Shown here piece by piece: positions 27,769 to 36,812 of a stretch of 64,000 bases of DNA. This DNA comes from Actinomycetales bacterium (GTDB taxonomy: Bacteria > Actinomycetota > Actinomycetes > Mycobacteriales > Micromonosporaceae), in contig PKFB01000009.1 in assembly GCA_002919305.1 (NCBI GenBank), positions 1 through 64,000 on the forward strand, given 5' to 3'. Position numbers and translations under genes: made by a program. Numbering within the stretch: position 1 is the stretch's first letter; each line of letters starts with the position of its first letter. The notes below the pieces were generated by a model. The model saw only the letters and a program-made list of their open reading frames with translations, was not told the DNA's origin and made no database searches.

Positions 27769-28419
27769 TCACCGTTGCAGGTTCTCTTTGGCCTGCTGTG
27801 CTTGATCGCGAACGTCCTGCGCCGCGGTACGGCCTCGTTCCCGGACGGCCGTCATGCTCTCGGTCGTGGTTGATTTGACCGACTCCTTCGCTTGCTGGAC
27901 CGGTTCGCGGAGGTTCTCCTGCATCGTGTGGGCGATCTCACTGGCCTCCTGCTTGAACTGCTCGGAGTGCTTCGCCGCTGTGTCTTTGAGCTGGCCGGTG
28001 AGCTGCTGCTCCCGGCGACTGGCGGGGAATAGGGAGGAGATAAGCACCCCTGCCCCGAAAGCGATCAGTCCCACCGCCAACGGGCTGCCCTCGGTGCGTT
28101 CCCGCATCATCTGGGGGGCCGCGCTGGCGGCGTGTCCCATCGCCGAGGCGGCGGAGCCTACCGTCGAGGCGGTGGATGACGCCGCAGAGGACATCTGATC
28201 CGTCATCGACGACGTGGCGGATCCGGCCTTCTGTCCGATTCCGGCCGTGGTTCCCATGATCTTCTCCTTCGCGCTCCGGAAGACACCGCGGGTCCGTTCC
28301 ACCCGGTCCCCTACGACTCTTCTCGGGCTGACCTTGCGGGTCAGCGCGTTGACGTCGTCGCTGAGCTCACTGCGTGTCCGTTCGATGTCCTGTCGCAGTC
28401 GGTCGGCTTGTGTGGTCAT
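27769..28419 (-). CDS. DUF3618-type membrane-associated protein
   Basis: 216 residues. The N-terminus TTQADRLRQDIERTRSELSDDVNAL matches the DUF3618 motif. A Ser/Ala/Met-rich region and one predicted membrane segment (PLAVGLIAFGAGVLISSLF, near 125-145) follow, then an amphipathic Gln/Glu-rich tail of the apolipoprotein/LEA type. ATG at 28419 with GGAAGGAGA; an upstream in-frame ATG at 28497 lies in the preceding gene. Third gene of a cluster common in Actinobacteria and probably linked to envelope stress (inference). Confidence 0.8.
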   Translation of the reverse strand: MTTQADRLRQDIERTRSELSDDVNALTRKVSPRRVVGDRVERTRGVFRSAKEKIMGTTAGIGQKAGSATSSMTDQMSSAASSTASTVGSAASAMGHAASAAPQMMRERTEGSPLAVGLIAFGAGVLISSLFPASRREQQLTGQLKDTAAKHSEQFKQEASEIAHTMQENLREPVQQAKESVKSTTTESMTAVRERGRTAAQDVRDQAQQAKENLQR

Positions 28420-28462
28420 TGCCGGGTCTCCTTCCGATCCGATCCGGTCCGGCGGCACCGGG

Positions 28463-28915
28463 TCACGCCCGGCCTCTGAGCGCGTCGGGCATCTCACGGA
28501 CGGTTTCGACGGTCTGGTGCAGGCCGTGCACCTGACGCATCCGGGATCGGCCCACGAAGAACAGGACAGCTGCGATGACGCCCCATATGACGGCGACGAT
28601 CAGTGCGGCCCAACCATGGTCCATCACGTTGGCCAAGCCCCACCACAGCGCGAACGACAGGAACAACAGCACCATGTGGGCGGCCACCCCGGAACCGGCG
28701 ATCATGCCGGCGGCCTTACCGGTCTTGACGGCCTCCTGCCGAAGTTCGACCTTGGCCAGCGCGACCTCCTGACGCACCAGCTTCGACAGGTCACGCGTGA
28801 TGTCCGCCAACAGCTCCCCTACGGAGACCTGGGACACATCACTGAGCGGACGACTCGCGCGGGAGCCGTGCAGATCGGGACGGCCCAGATCGGGGCGTTC
28901 CTGCAGGGTCGTCAT
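28463..28915 (-). CDS. Holin-like (DUF1469/holin-X type) membrane protein
   Basis: 150 residues. An amphipathic N-terminal part (VSVGELLADITRDLSKLVRQEVALAKVELRQE at about 31-62) is followed by two adjacent membrane helices (about 75-120). This is the pattern of the actinobacterial phage-holin superfamily III/DUF1469 proteins. Despite the name, these are chromosomal envelope proteins, and no lysis genes are nearby. It overlaps the upstream gene by four bases. Confidence 0.8.
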   Translation of the reverse strand: MTTLQERPDLGRPDLHGSRASRPLSDVSQVSVGELLADITRDLSKLVRQEVALAKVELRQEAVKTGKAAGMIAGSGVAAHMVLLFLSFALWWGLANVMDHGWAALIVAVIWGVIAAVLFFVGRSRMRQVHGLHQTVETVREMPDALRGRA

Positions 28916-29724
28916 GGCCGCCTCCGGTTCTCCGCCTCATCCGATGAGGCGGTCGATGACCGGTAGAGGTTGCCCTCGGGCGTCGCCTGCTCATAGGTGG
29001 GCTCGGTCAGGCCGGCGCCGAGTCCACCACCCGGCGCATACCCCGGTGGCGGCGGCTGTGCCTGGCCGTAGGTGGGGTTCTGGCCGTAACCCCCCGGCCC
29101 ATAGCCAGGGGTAGTGGGCGTCTGGGGGGCGGACACGCCGACCGGGGTGGAGGTTTCCATGCCGGGCGTGGCATCGGGGGGCCAGGCCGGGTTCTGGGCC
29201 CGACCACCCTCGGCCATGCCGCTGTCACCGCTGGAGGTGAGGCTCCTGGTCAAACGGCCCACCAGCACACCGGCCACCACGGCGCTGGCGAGGAACATGC
29301 CCGGACGACGGCGGGCGAAGTTCCGCAGCTCCATCAGCAGGTCTCCCGGCTCGCGCCGTTCCAGCCAGTCGGCGAGCTGCTCGATCCGGGTGGAGGCCTG
29401 ACTGGCCAGCTCGCTGGCCAATCCGGACTGGCCGTCATGCTCGGCCATCGCTCGCAGCTCCTGGCCGATTCCGCGCAATCCGTCCACGGCGCGCTGCTGC
29501 TGGACAATGGCCTGTTCCCTGACCTGGTTCGTTGCTTCACCGACCAGATGGCGGATCTGACGGCCCGACTCTTGAACCAGGTGCTTGCCCTGTTCAGCTG
29601 CGGTATGCACGACGTCGCCGCCGGCGCGCACAGCCTCGTGCCCGACCTGGGATGTCTGTTCCCTCGCGGTCGTCACCGGCGACTTCTGCTCGCCAGACGA
29701 GCCGAAGCCATCGCGCTCGGTCAT
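28912..29724 (-). CDS. Single-pass membrane protein with coiled coil and Gly/Pro-rich tail
   Basis: 270 residues, unnamed. A polar helical N-terminal part (about 20-140) precedes one membrane segment (about 143-163, GMFLASAVVAGVLVGRLTRS). The C-terminal 100 residues are low in complexity (Gly/Pro/Tyr/Gln, with GYGPGGYGQNPTYGQ). First gene of the envelope cluster, overlapping the holin-like gene. Such trios with DUF3618 proteins recur in actinomycetes; function unknown. Confidence 0.75.
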   Translation of the reverse strand: MTERDGFGSSGEQKSPVTTAREQTSQVGHEAVRAGGDVVHTAAEQGKHLVQESGRQIRHLVGEATNQVREQAIVQQQRAVDGLRGIGQELRAMAEHDGQSGLASELASQASTRIEQLADWLERREPGDLLMELRNFARRRPGMFLASAVVAGVLVGRLTRSLTSSGDSGMAEGGRAQNPAWPPDATPGMETSTPVGVSAPQTPTTPGYGPGGYGQNPTYGQAQPPPPGYAPGGGLGAGLTEPTYEQATPEGNLYRSSTASSDEAENRRRP

Positions 29725-30069
29725 CTGCCTTCCTCCTCACGGTGGGAATGTCACTTGTCTCTGCCCTACCCCGTGAGGACGAAGCCATGCCATTAGTCGA
29801 CCGGAGGGTGGACACAACGTCACCGCCGCATCTCCACCGGTGGCAGTCCTCGTCAAGCCACGACCCGGTGGTGGCGTTTCTTTCACCGTCGCTGATGTGA
29901 AGGCCCCGTCACCAATTAATACCTATTTAGACGAGGTTTCCCTGATTTAATGCTAGCGTCGTTACAGAGCGCTGTCGATCAGACACGATACGTCGACGGC
30001 CTTCCTCCGGCGGTTCTCCTCCGAAGAGTTCTCCTTCGACAGCCCTTTATGTCACGCCCAGGAGAAAAA
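29725..30069. other. Divergent intergenic region with AT-rich block
   Basis: 345 bases between the envelope cluster and the hydrolase. It must hold both promoters. An AT-rich stretch at about 29910-29955 (AATTAATACCTATTTAGACG, then GATTTAATGC) stands out in GC-rich DNA and is the likely promoter zone for the plus-strand gene. No clear -35/-10 pair was assigned. Confidence 0.5.
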
Positions 30070-31422
30070 ATGAATCGTCGTCATCTTTTGCGCTCTCTGG
30101 CGGTCGCCAGCGGAGGCACCGTCTACGGTCTGGTCGACACCTCCCTCCCACGGCACACCGTTACCGTCCCCTCCCGGGTGACCAGCCAGACGGTCTCTTC
30201 TCGCACCGAACCCGTCACTCGACGCTGGCGCGAACAGCGTTGGCTCCTCGACAGCATCATCGAGGCGAACGGGATCGACTGGGATCAACCACGCTCGTTT
30301 TACTGGAACGCCCCCTGCGGGCCGGGAGCCTCACCCGACTTCGCCATCATCCGGGAACGCGTCAAAAAATACGCAGACTTCTCACCCGCCTTCGTCGCCG
30401 CCGCCCACCGCCGGGAGGCCATGGCACGCGCCGCTGAAGAAGCCGAAGAACTGGTCACCGCCCGCGAAAACTACTTCATAGCGGCAATCCACTGGGGAGC
30501 CGCCCAATGGCCTATTCACGCTAATACCGACGAGAATATTTATTTCCACAATAAAAAACTTGAATGCTATGAGAAGTACGCGAAGCTAGCCGATCATCAT
30601 ATAGAGCGGGTTTCGATCCCGTTCCAGGACACCGCGCTACCGGCGTGGTTCCACCTGCCTCCCGGCTACCGCGACGGTCGAATCCCGGCCGTGGTGTCCG
30701 TCCCCGGCATGGACAACTTCAAGGAAGCGAGCGTGTCGCTGTACGGTGACCGCTTCCTTGCGCGCGGCTTCGCGGTCCTGGCGATCGAAGGGCCGGGACA
30801 GTACGAATGCCCGATGCTTGGCATCCCCATGACCGTCCCCGGCTGGGAAGCCACCGGCACGGCATGCGTGGACTGGCTGATCAACCGCCCAGAGATCGAC
30901 CCGGAGCAGATCGCGATAACGGGGACCAGCTTCGGCTCCTTCGCCGCCACGATCGCGGCCGCCCATGAACCCCGGCTACGCGCGTGCGCGGTGATGAACG
31001 TCTGTCACGAACCTCGCTGGACCACAGCCTTCGAGCAAGCCTCCCCCACCTTCAAAATGCGCTTTATGTACATGGCGAACTACACCAATGAGGAGGAATT
31101 CGACCGGTTCGCCAAAACCTTGACCTGGGAGGGACACGCGGAGCATATCCAGATGCCCTACCTGGCGGTCGCGGGTGAGAAGGATGAACTCAGCCCTCTG
31201 GAGCACACCGAACGGCTGTTCAGCGTCCTCTCAGGCCCCAAGCGGCTAGTGGTCTACCAAGGGGCTCGGCACTCTATCGGAGGCGTCCCCTCCGCCAGCA
31301 TGGGGCCAGCGGTCCCCGGCCTGATCGCGGATTTCATCGCCGCCCGGTTCGCCGGACGAGACTTCCCCAACGAACGCTGGTTTGTGGACGCGACCGGCGC
31401 GATCTCCAAGACCGCGCTGTGA
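30070..31422 (+). CDS. Alpha/beta hydrolase, possibly Tat-exported
   Basis: 450 residues, resembling the dihydropseudooxynicotine-hydrolase/FrsA-like group of esterases. Nucleophile elbow GTSFGS, acid in AGEKDELSP and His in GARHSIGG form a plausible triad; a helical lid domain fills the N-terminal half. The ATG at 30070 has AGGAG six bases upstream and gives MNRRHLLRSLAVASGG, a twin-arginine-like start with a weak hydrophobic core. Known relatives cleave C-C or ester bonds; the substrate here is unknown. Single gene facing the epimerase gene across a shared terminator. Confidence 0.75.
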   Translation: MNRRHLLRSLAVASGGTVYGLVDTSLPRHTVTVPSRVTSQTVSSRTEPVTRRWREQRWLLDSIIEANGIDWDQPRSFYWNAPCGPGASPDFAIIRERVKKYADFSPAFVAAAHRREAMARAAEEAEELVTARENYFIAAIHWGAAQWPIHANTDENIYFHNKKLECYEKYAKLADHHIERVSIPFQDTALPAWFHLPPGYRDGRIPAVVSVPGMDNFKEASVSLYGDRFLARGFAVLAIEGPGQYECPMLGIPMTVPGWEATGTACVDWLINRPEIDPEQIAITGTSFGSFAATIAAAHEPRLRACAVMNVCHEPRWTTAFEQASPTFKMRFMYMANYTNEEEFDRFAKTLTWEGHAEHIQMPYLAVAGEKDELSPLEHTERLFSVLSGPKRLVVYQGARHSIGGVPSASMGPAVPGLIADFIAARFAGRDFPNERWFVDATGAISKTAL

Positions 31423-31536
31423 GTACAGCCTCTCGACCGTTAGCGGATACCGTACGCGCCCACGCGACGCAGAGGCATCCGACGCCGGCGCACCGAAACC
31501 GTCCGCCGCTGAGATCTTCGACTCCCCAGCACACAT

Positions 31537-31572
31537 GGCGCGGTGGGGGCACAGAAGCGCCCCCACCGCGCC
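31537..31572. terminator. Bidirectional terminator
   Basis: A perfect 14-bp inverted repeat (31537-31550 and 31559-31572, 8-base loop) between convergent genes serves the hydrolase and the end of the rhamnose operon. Confidence 0.8.
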
Positions 31573-31638
31573 TGGGGGATGCCGGCCTGGTGCGCTGTGC
31601 GCGCCGCTCGATGCCTGTCGCGGCTCGCGCGAGGCGGT

Positions 31639-32496
31639 TCAGGACCGGGTGAGATGGCTGGTGATGAAGGCGTGGGCGTGCCGGGCCAGATCCGCTCCGT
31701 CGGCCCACAGATCACGCCACACCCCCAGCCGGTTGGACAGCTGGGGTGAGACCACCGCCCGGGAGAAGGACTCAAAGGTCACCGGGCCGGTGTACCCCAC
31801 CTCCCGCAACGCGCCGAAGAACGCCCCGAAGTCCACGGTGCCGGTCCCCAGGTATCCCCGGTGCGACTCTCCGATGTGGACATATCCGAGGCGGCCGGCC
31901 GCGGCCGCCTGCCGCACCGCCGTAGCCGGCACCTCCTCGATGTTGGAGTGGTAGACGTCCACATGCACCATCACGTTGGGAGCGTCGATCTCCTCGATCA
32001 GCTCCAGGGCCTGAGGCACCGTGTTGAGCACATTGGACTCGTACCGGTTGACGACCTCCAGCCCGATAGTGATTCCCGCGTCAGCGGCCCGGGCGGCGAG
32101 CCTCCGAAGCGCCGTCACCATGTTGCGACGCCCTTCAGGGGTTACGGGCGCGTTGTACTTGCCCAACGCGGAGTAGACCACACCGCCGAGGAAGTCCCCG
32201 CCGATCCCGGACACCACCGACAGCGCGGCCGCCAGCCGCTCCTCGCCCCGGCGTACCACCTCCGCATCGGGTGAGGAGATGTCGCAGTCCGGGTCCAGAC
32301 CCAGCGAGCACACCCCCTTCACCCCGTGGTCAGCCAGGACGGCGCGGGTGTGGGCGATATCGATGGCTTCCGGGTCGAGCGCGGGGATCTCCAGGATGTC
32401 AAACCCCGCCTGACGAGTGCTCTGTACCGCGTACTCACACTCCTCGCGGGAGAAGCCACCCACCCAGACCAGCGCGTGGATCCCTAATGGATTCAT
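31639..32496 (-). CDS. Sugar epimerase/isomerase of the tagatose 3-epimerase family
   Basis: A 285-residue TIM-barrel protein. The metal and catalytic residues of D-tagatose/D-psicose 3-epimerases are visible in order: IGLEVVNRYESN (Glu), VHVDVYHSNIEE (Asp), HIGESHRG (His) and VTFESF (Glu). It interconverts ketoses at C3 or a related position. Last gene of the long minus-strand sugar operon, seven bases after the aldolase/dehydrogenase. The standard rhamnose pathway has no need for it, so it points to a second substrate handled by the same operon. Confidence 0.82.
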   Translation of the reverse strand: MNPLGIHALVWVGGFSREECEYAVQSTRQAGFDILEIPALDPEAIDIAHTRAVLADHGVKGVCSLGLDPDCDISSPDAEVVRRGEERLAAALSVVSGIGGDFLGGVVYSALGKYNAPVTPEGRRNMVTALRRLAARAADAGITIGLEVVNRYESNVLNTVPQALELIEEIDAPNVMVHVDVYHSNIEEVPATAVRQAAAAGRLGYVHIGESHRGYLGTGTVDFGAFFGALREVGYTGPVTFESFSRAVVSPQLSNRLGVWRDLWADGADLARHAHAFITSHLTRS

Positions 32497-32503
32497 TCGG
32501 TCC

Positions 32504-34573
32504 TCACCTCAGAAAGGCCTGAGGCACCCCGCCGTCGACGGGAACCAGCAGACCGGTGGTACGCGGGAAGGAATCGTTGGTGAGCGCCACCACGGCCGCG
32601 GCGACGTGCTCGGGGAGGACCTCCTGCTTCAGCAAGGTCCGCTGGGCGTAGAACTTGCCCAGCTCCTCCTCGGGCACTCCGTAGACGCGGGCCCGCTCGG
32701 CTCCCCAGCCGCCAGCGAAGATGCCCGACCCCCGCACCACGCCGTCGGGGTTGATGCCGTTGACCCGAATGCCGTACTCCCCCAGTTCGGCCGCCAACAG
32801 CCGCACCTGGTGCGCCTGGGCCGCCTTCGCCGCGGAGTACGCGAAGTTAGCGGGGCCGGCGAACACGCCGTTCTTGCTGACGATGAACACGATGTCGCCG
32901 CCGAGCTGCTGGGCGCGCATCACCCGCGCGGCGGCCCGAGAGACCAGGTAGGAGCCCCGAGGCATCACCGCGAACTGTAGATCCCACACCTCCGGGGTGG
33001 TCTCCTCCAGGGTCGCGGCCCGGGACAGTCCAGCGTTGTTGACGACCAGGTCCAGGCCTCCGAAGGCCAGACAGGCCCGCCGGACCCCCTCCTCAACCGC
33101 CGCTTCATCGGTGACGTCGACGGTGGCGGCGACCGCCCGATCCGGGCCGCCCAACTCTTTGGCGACCTGCTCAGCGGAGGCGGTGTCCCGGTCGGCGACC
33201 ACCACGCAGGCACCCTGCTCCACCAAGGCCCGGCAGGTGGCCTTTCCGATACCGGAGCCACCCCCGGTGACCAGCGCGATTCGTCCCGCCAACGGCTTGG
33301 GCGCCGGCCGCCGACGCAGCTTGCGCTCCTCCAGGATCCAGTACTCCACGCGGAACTTCTCGGCTTCCTCGACCGGTGCGTACCGGGAGACCGCCTCGGC
33401 GCCCCGCATGGCGTTGATGGCGTTGACGTAGTACTCCCCGGCGACCCGGGCGGTTTGCTTATCAGCCCCGAAGGAGAACATGCCCACCCCCGGCACCAGC
33501 ACGATGGCCGGGTCGGCGCCCCGCATCGGCGGGGTGTTCTCATCGGCGTACCGCCGGTAGTAGGCGGCGTACTCCTCCCGGTACTCGGCGTGCAGTTCGC
33601 CAAGCCGGGCCTCGACCTCCTCCAGCGGCGCGTCCGGCGCGGTGTCCAACAGCAGGGGCCGCACCTTGGTCCGCAGGAAGTGGTCCGGGCAGGAGGTGCC
33701 CAGTGGGACCAGCCGGTCCAGCGCCTCGCGGGACAGGAAGTCCAGCACCACCTCGTCGTCCCGGAAATGCCCAACCATCCGGGAGTCGGTGGAGGCGATC
33801 CGGCGCAGGATGGGCGCCAGCTCCGCGGCGCGGATCCGCCGCTGTTCCTCAGGCAGCGGCCTGCGGTCGTCCCGGACCGGCCCGAACGGCTCGGGGCGGC
33901 CGTGGCGCTCAATGAACTCAGCAGCCTCCCGGATGAGTCGGAAAGCCCGCTCCTCACACTCGGCGCTGGTGGAGCCCCACACCGTCAGACCGTGCCCGCC
34001 CAGCACCACACCCTCCAGCTGAGGGTTCTCCCGGTACAGCCGGGCGTGCAGCTCACCGAGTTCCCAACCGGGACGGATCCAGGGGATCCAGGCCACCCGC
34101 CCGCCGTAGCACTCGGCGACCAGCCGCTCGCCGTCGGCGCTGGCGGCCAGCGCGATCACCGAGTCAGGGTGAAGGTGGTCAATGTGCGGCGCGTCGACCA
34201 ACGCGTGCATCGGGGTGTCGATGGACGGAGCCGCCCCGCCCGGCCCGAAGCAGCAGTACGGGAACAGGTCCACCATCTCGTCCTCGTACTCCGGGCCCCG
34301 GTAGACCGCGCGCAGTCCACGCAGCCGGTCCAGCTCCAGGATCGCCAGGCCGGAGTACCGCAGGGTCCCCAGGTCACCGCCCGATCCCTTCACGAACAGC
34401 AGGGTGGCGGGTTGTCCGGTGGCCGGATGCCGCACCTGTGCCTTGCAGGAGGTGTTTCCTCCTCCGTAGTTGGTGACGGTCGGGTCCGAACCGAGCCGGT
34501 TAGCCCGTTCCAGCATCTCGACGACCGCGTCGGGCACGTCAGGCGGCAGGTCATCCCGCCGATTCTGGGTCAT
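32504..34573 (-). CDS. rhaEW: Bifunctional rhamnulose-1-phosphate aldolase/lactaldehyde dehydrogenase
   Basis: 689 residues in two parts. The N-terminal class II aldolase (about 1-415; NYGGGNTSCK, HLHPDS, GGHGLTVWG) splits L-rhamnulose-1-phosphate to DHAP and L-lactaldehyde. The C-terminal short-chain dehydrogenase (about 430-689; VTGGGSGIGKA, NNAG, and the catalytic YSAAK) oxidises lactaldehyde to lactate with NAD. The fusion is known in Bacillus (YuxG/RhaEW) and actinomycetes. Ribosome site GAGGGAG. It lies 45 bases after the FGGY kinase. The rhamnose assignment is supported by rhaB, rhaI and rhaM in the same locus. Confidence 0.92.
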   Translation of the reverse strand: MTQNRRDDLPPDVPDAVVEMLERANRLGSDPTVTNYGGGNTSCKAQVRHPATGQPATLLFVKGSGGDLGTLRYSGLAILELDRLRGLRAVYRGPEYEDEMVDLFPYCCFGPGGAAPSIDTPMHALVDAPHIDHLHPDSVIALAASADGERLVAECYGGRVAWIPWIRPGWELGELHARLYRENPQLEGVVLGGHGLTVWGSTSAECEERAFRLIREAAEFIERHGRPEPFGPVRDDRRPLPEEQRRIRAAELAPILRRIASTDSRMVGHFRDDEVVLDFLSREALDRLVPLGTSCPDHFLRTKVRPLLLDTAPDAPLEEVEARLGELHAEYREEYAAYYRRYADENTPPMRGADPAIVLVPGVGMFSFGADKQTARVAGEYYVNAINAMRGAEAVSRYAPVEEAEKFRVEYWILEERKLRRRPAPKPLAGRIALVTGGGSGIGKATCRALVEQGACVVVADRDTASAEQVAKELGGPDRAVAATVDVTDEAAVEEGVRRACLAFGGLDLVVNNAGLSRAATLEETTPEVWDLQFAVMPRGSYLVSRAAARVMRAQQLGGDIVFIVSKNGVFAGPANFAYSAAKAAQAHQVRLLAAELGEYGIRVNGINPDGVVRGSGIFAGGWGAERARVYGVPEEELGKFYAQRTLLKQEVLPEHVAAAVVALTNDSFPRTTGLLVPVDGGVPQAFLR

Positions 34574-34618
34574 CGGGTCGCTCCCTCACGTGTTCTCTAC
34601 TTCGATGGATGGACGTCT

Positions 34619-36079
34619 TCACGGGCGGGCGTGGGAATCGGGCAGGTACCCTCGCCGCCGCAACGCGGCGAGAAATCTGTGGTAGGCGGCATCCAGGGGG
34701 CCGATCTCCGCCGGGTCGGGCTCCACCAGCTGGACCGGATGCACCATCTCCTTCACCGCCTGGGCCAGCCCGTCATGCACGGTGGCGGCGGCCGCCAGGA
34801 CCGCAGCGCCGAAGCCGCTGCTCGGTTCGGCCGGCACCGTCAGGGGGCGCTGGAGCACGCTGGCCCGGATCCGCAGCCACACCTGGCTGCGGCTGCCCCC
34901 GCCGACACCGCGTACCGCTCCGGTCAGGGCGGGTGCCCCGGCCTGGTGAAGTACCTCGTAGCCCAGCCGCTCGGTAAAGGCCACCCCTTCCAGCAGGGCG
35001 CGGTAGGTCTCGACGTCGTCGGCGGGCTTGCCCTCCCAGAACAAGGCGGCGTCCGGTCGCGCGAACGGAAACCGCTCCCCTGGCCGGGCCAGGGGGTAGC
35101 ACACCACCCGGGCCGGGCCGTGCTCCCCCGCGATCTGGTCCCACCGCGCCTTGTCTACATCCGGGAGCACCGCTGACAGCACGCCGGCGCCGACGTTGCT
35201 GGCGCCTCCGGCCCACCAGGAGCCATCAGGGGCACGGTGGCTGTAGACCGCGCCGTCGAGCGCGGTGACCTGGTCGGGGGCGACCTGTTTGAGCACCAGC
35301 GTGGTGCCCAGCGTGCTCGCGGCCTCGCCGGGTGCCACCGCCCCAGCGGCGAGCTGGCCGGTGCAGCCATCGGTCATCCCTACGATCACCGGTGTCCCCG
35401 CCACCAGCCCGGTCCGGGCGGCGATGCCGGTGGACACGCCGCCCACCACGGTGCCGGGCCTCACCAGCTGGGGCAGCCACGACGGATCGACCCCTGCGGC
35501 CGTCATCAGCTCCCGCCGCCACATGGCGGAGGTGGGGTCGGCGCCGGTCTTCAAGGCGTGGCTGGTGTCGGTCACCGGCGCTTCGCCAGTGAGAGCGCTC
35601 ACCACGACGTCGCTGACGTGGAGATACCGGGCCGCTGGACGGTGCCGAACCAGCCAGGCCACGCGGGCCAGCGCGGGCGCAGCCGCGACTACCTCCGTGG
35701 GCAGGTCCGCGGCGCTCCGTTGGTCGTCGTACAGCAGAGCGGCTCCGGTCGGTGTCCCGTCGGGGGTGCAGGGCACGATCGTGCCGGAGGTCGCCGTGAC
35801 CGAGATGCCCGCGATCCTCCGCCCGCCCCCAGGCAGCGCGCCGACAACTTCGGCCAGGGCCTCCAGCACGACGTCCACATAGGTGGGCTCCTGCTCGGAC
35901 CAGCCGGCGCGGGGACGGGATGGCGTCGCCAGCGGCCGGGCGGCGGTGGCGAGGACGGTGCCGGTGGCGTCCGCGGCCACGACCCGCGTATTCGCGGTCG
36001 CCAGATCGACGCCGAGCAGCACCTCGTCCCCGGAGAGCCGCCCCGCTCCCGGACGATCGGTCACCCCGTGGTTGCTCAT
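34619..36079 (-). CDS. FGGY-family carbohydrate kinase, substrate unknown
   Basis: 486 residues with the two-domain FGGY fold: GVDLATANTRVV (phosphate 1), VGMTDGCTGQ with the putative catalytic Asp, STLGTTLVLK (phosphate 2) and GVGGGSRSQVW (adenosine). It resembles xylulokinase/gluconokinase-like members more than RhaB, which is encoded separately. The ATG at 36079 has GGAGG nine bases upstream overlapping the HAD stop. With the neighbouring class II aldolase and HAD hydrolase it may serve a second sugar or polyol. Confidence 0.82.
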   Translation of the reverse strand: MSNHGVTDRPGAGRLSGDEVLLGVDLATANTRVVAADATGTVLATAARPLATPSRPRAGWSEQEPTYVDVVLEALAEVVGALPGGGRRIAGISVTATSGTIVPCTPDGTPTGAALLYDDQRSAADLPTEVVAAAPALARVAWLVRHRPAARYLHVSDVVVSALTGEAPVTDTSHALKTGADPTSAMWRRELMTAAGVDPSWLPQLVRPGTVVGGVSTGIAARTGLVAGTPVIVGMTDGCTGQLAAGAVAPGEAASTLGTTLVLKQVAPDQVTALDGAVYSHRAPDGSWWAGGASNVGAGVLSAVLPDVDKARWDQIAGEHGPARVVCYPLARPGERFPFARPDAALFWEGKPADDVETYRALLEGVAFTERLGYEVLHQAGAPALTGAVRGVGGGSRSQVWLRIRASVLQRPLTVPAEPSSGFGAAVLAAAATVHDGLAQAVKEMVHPVQLVEPDPAEIGPLDAAYHRFLAALRRRGYLPDSHARP

Positions 36080-36086
36080 GGCCGGC

Positions 36087-36812
36087 TCACCTCCGCCCTC
36101 GGCTCTCCGCTCCAAGCAGGGCCTCGGGAAGAGCGGTCAGGTCGGGCACGGCTAGGTCTGGTTCAGCCAGTTGCTCAGCGGTGGGCGCCGGCGGCGCTTC
36201 GCCACGCAGCACCCACACCGTGCCCAAACCCAACGCGGCCGCGGGGCGGACATCGGTGTCCAGTCGATTGCCCACATGCACCGCGTGCTCGGCGGTGGTT
36301 CCCGCCTCCTGCAGCGCCCAGGTGAACAGCTTCGGATCGGGTTTCTCCACCCCGACGATCGCCGAGACCGCCCACACATCCACGTACTCGGCGACCCCGT
36401 CCCGGCGTAACGCATCGACCACGGTGGCTTCCTGGTTGGCGACCACGCCGATGCGAACCCGGCCGTGCAGGGCACGCAGACACGGCAGGACGTCCGGGTA
36501 CAGGGTGCCCGGCGGATGGATCCAGTGGGCAGCGGTGCGCTGGTGCAGCAGGTCCCGCCGGGAGGCGTCACCGAGGAACTCGGCGGCCAAGGTACGCCGC
36601 AGCGAACCACCCTGCGCCTGCCGCACCTCGTCGTAGATCCGCCGAAACCGCTCCCGATCCACGGGAGGGTGGCCGTCCTCGGCCCGGATCTCATCGAGCG
36701 CGGTCAGCACCGCCCGGACGAAGTTCTCGTCGTCGTACAGCGGTCCGCCCACGTCGAAGAACACCGCCTCCACGCGTCGCCGCCGCAGCGCCTGCACACC
36801 GGCCGCGCTCAC
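36087..36812 (-). CDS. HAD-like hydrolase (subfamily IA)
   Basis: 241 residues. Motif I reads FFDVGGPLYDD, so the second Asp of the usual DxD is Gly. Motif II VVAN, motif III VEKPDPKLF and motif IV HVGNRLDTDV are present. Loss of the second Asp occurs in some HAD branches and questions normal phosphatase chemistry. A GTG start at 36812 overlaps the aldolase stop (GTGA). It may dephosphorylate a dead-end sugar phosphate made by the operon, or be a proofreading enzyme (inference). Confidence 0.75.
   Translation of the reverse strand: MSAAGVQALRRRRVEAVFFDVGGPLYDDENFVRAVLTALDEIRAEDGHPPVDRERFRRIYDEVRQAQGGSLRRTLAAEFLGDASRRDLLHQRTAAHWIHPPGTLYPDVLPCLRALHGRVRIGVVANQEATVVDALRRDGVAEYVDVWAVSAIVGVEKPDPKLFTWALQEAGTTAEHAVHVGNRLDTDVRPAAALGLGTVWVLRGEAPPAPTAEQLAEPDLAVPDLTALPEALLGAESRGRR

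Noticed and set aside
28463..28915. Holin-like gene as evidence of a prophage
   Set aside because: No endolysin, portal, terminase, capsid or integrase gene is near. The family is a common chromosomal envelope protein in Actinobacteria.
35590..35601. TGAGAGCGCTCA palindrome resembling a CelR half-site pair
   Set aside because: It lies inside the FGGY kinase coding sequence and differs from the CelR box at key positions; probably codon-driven.
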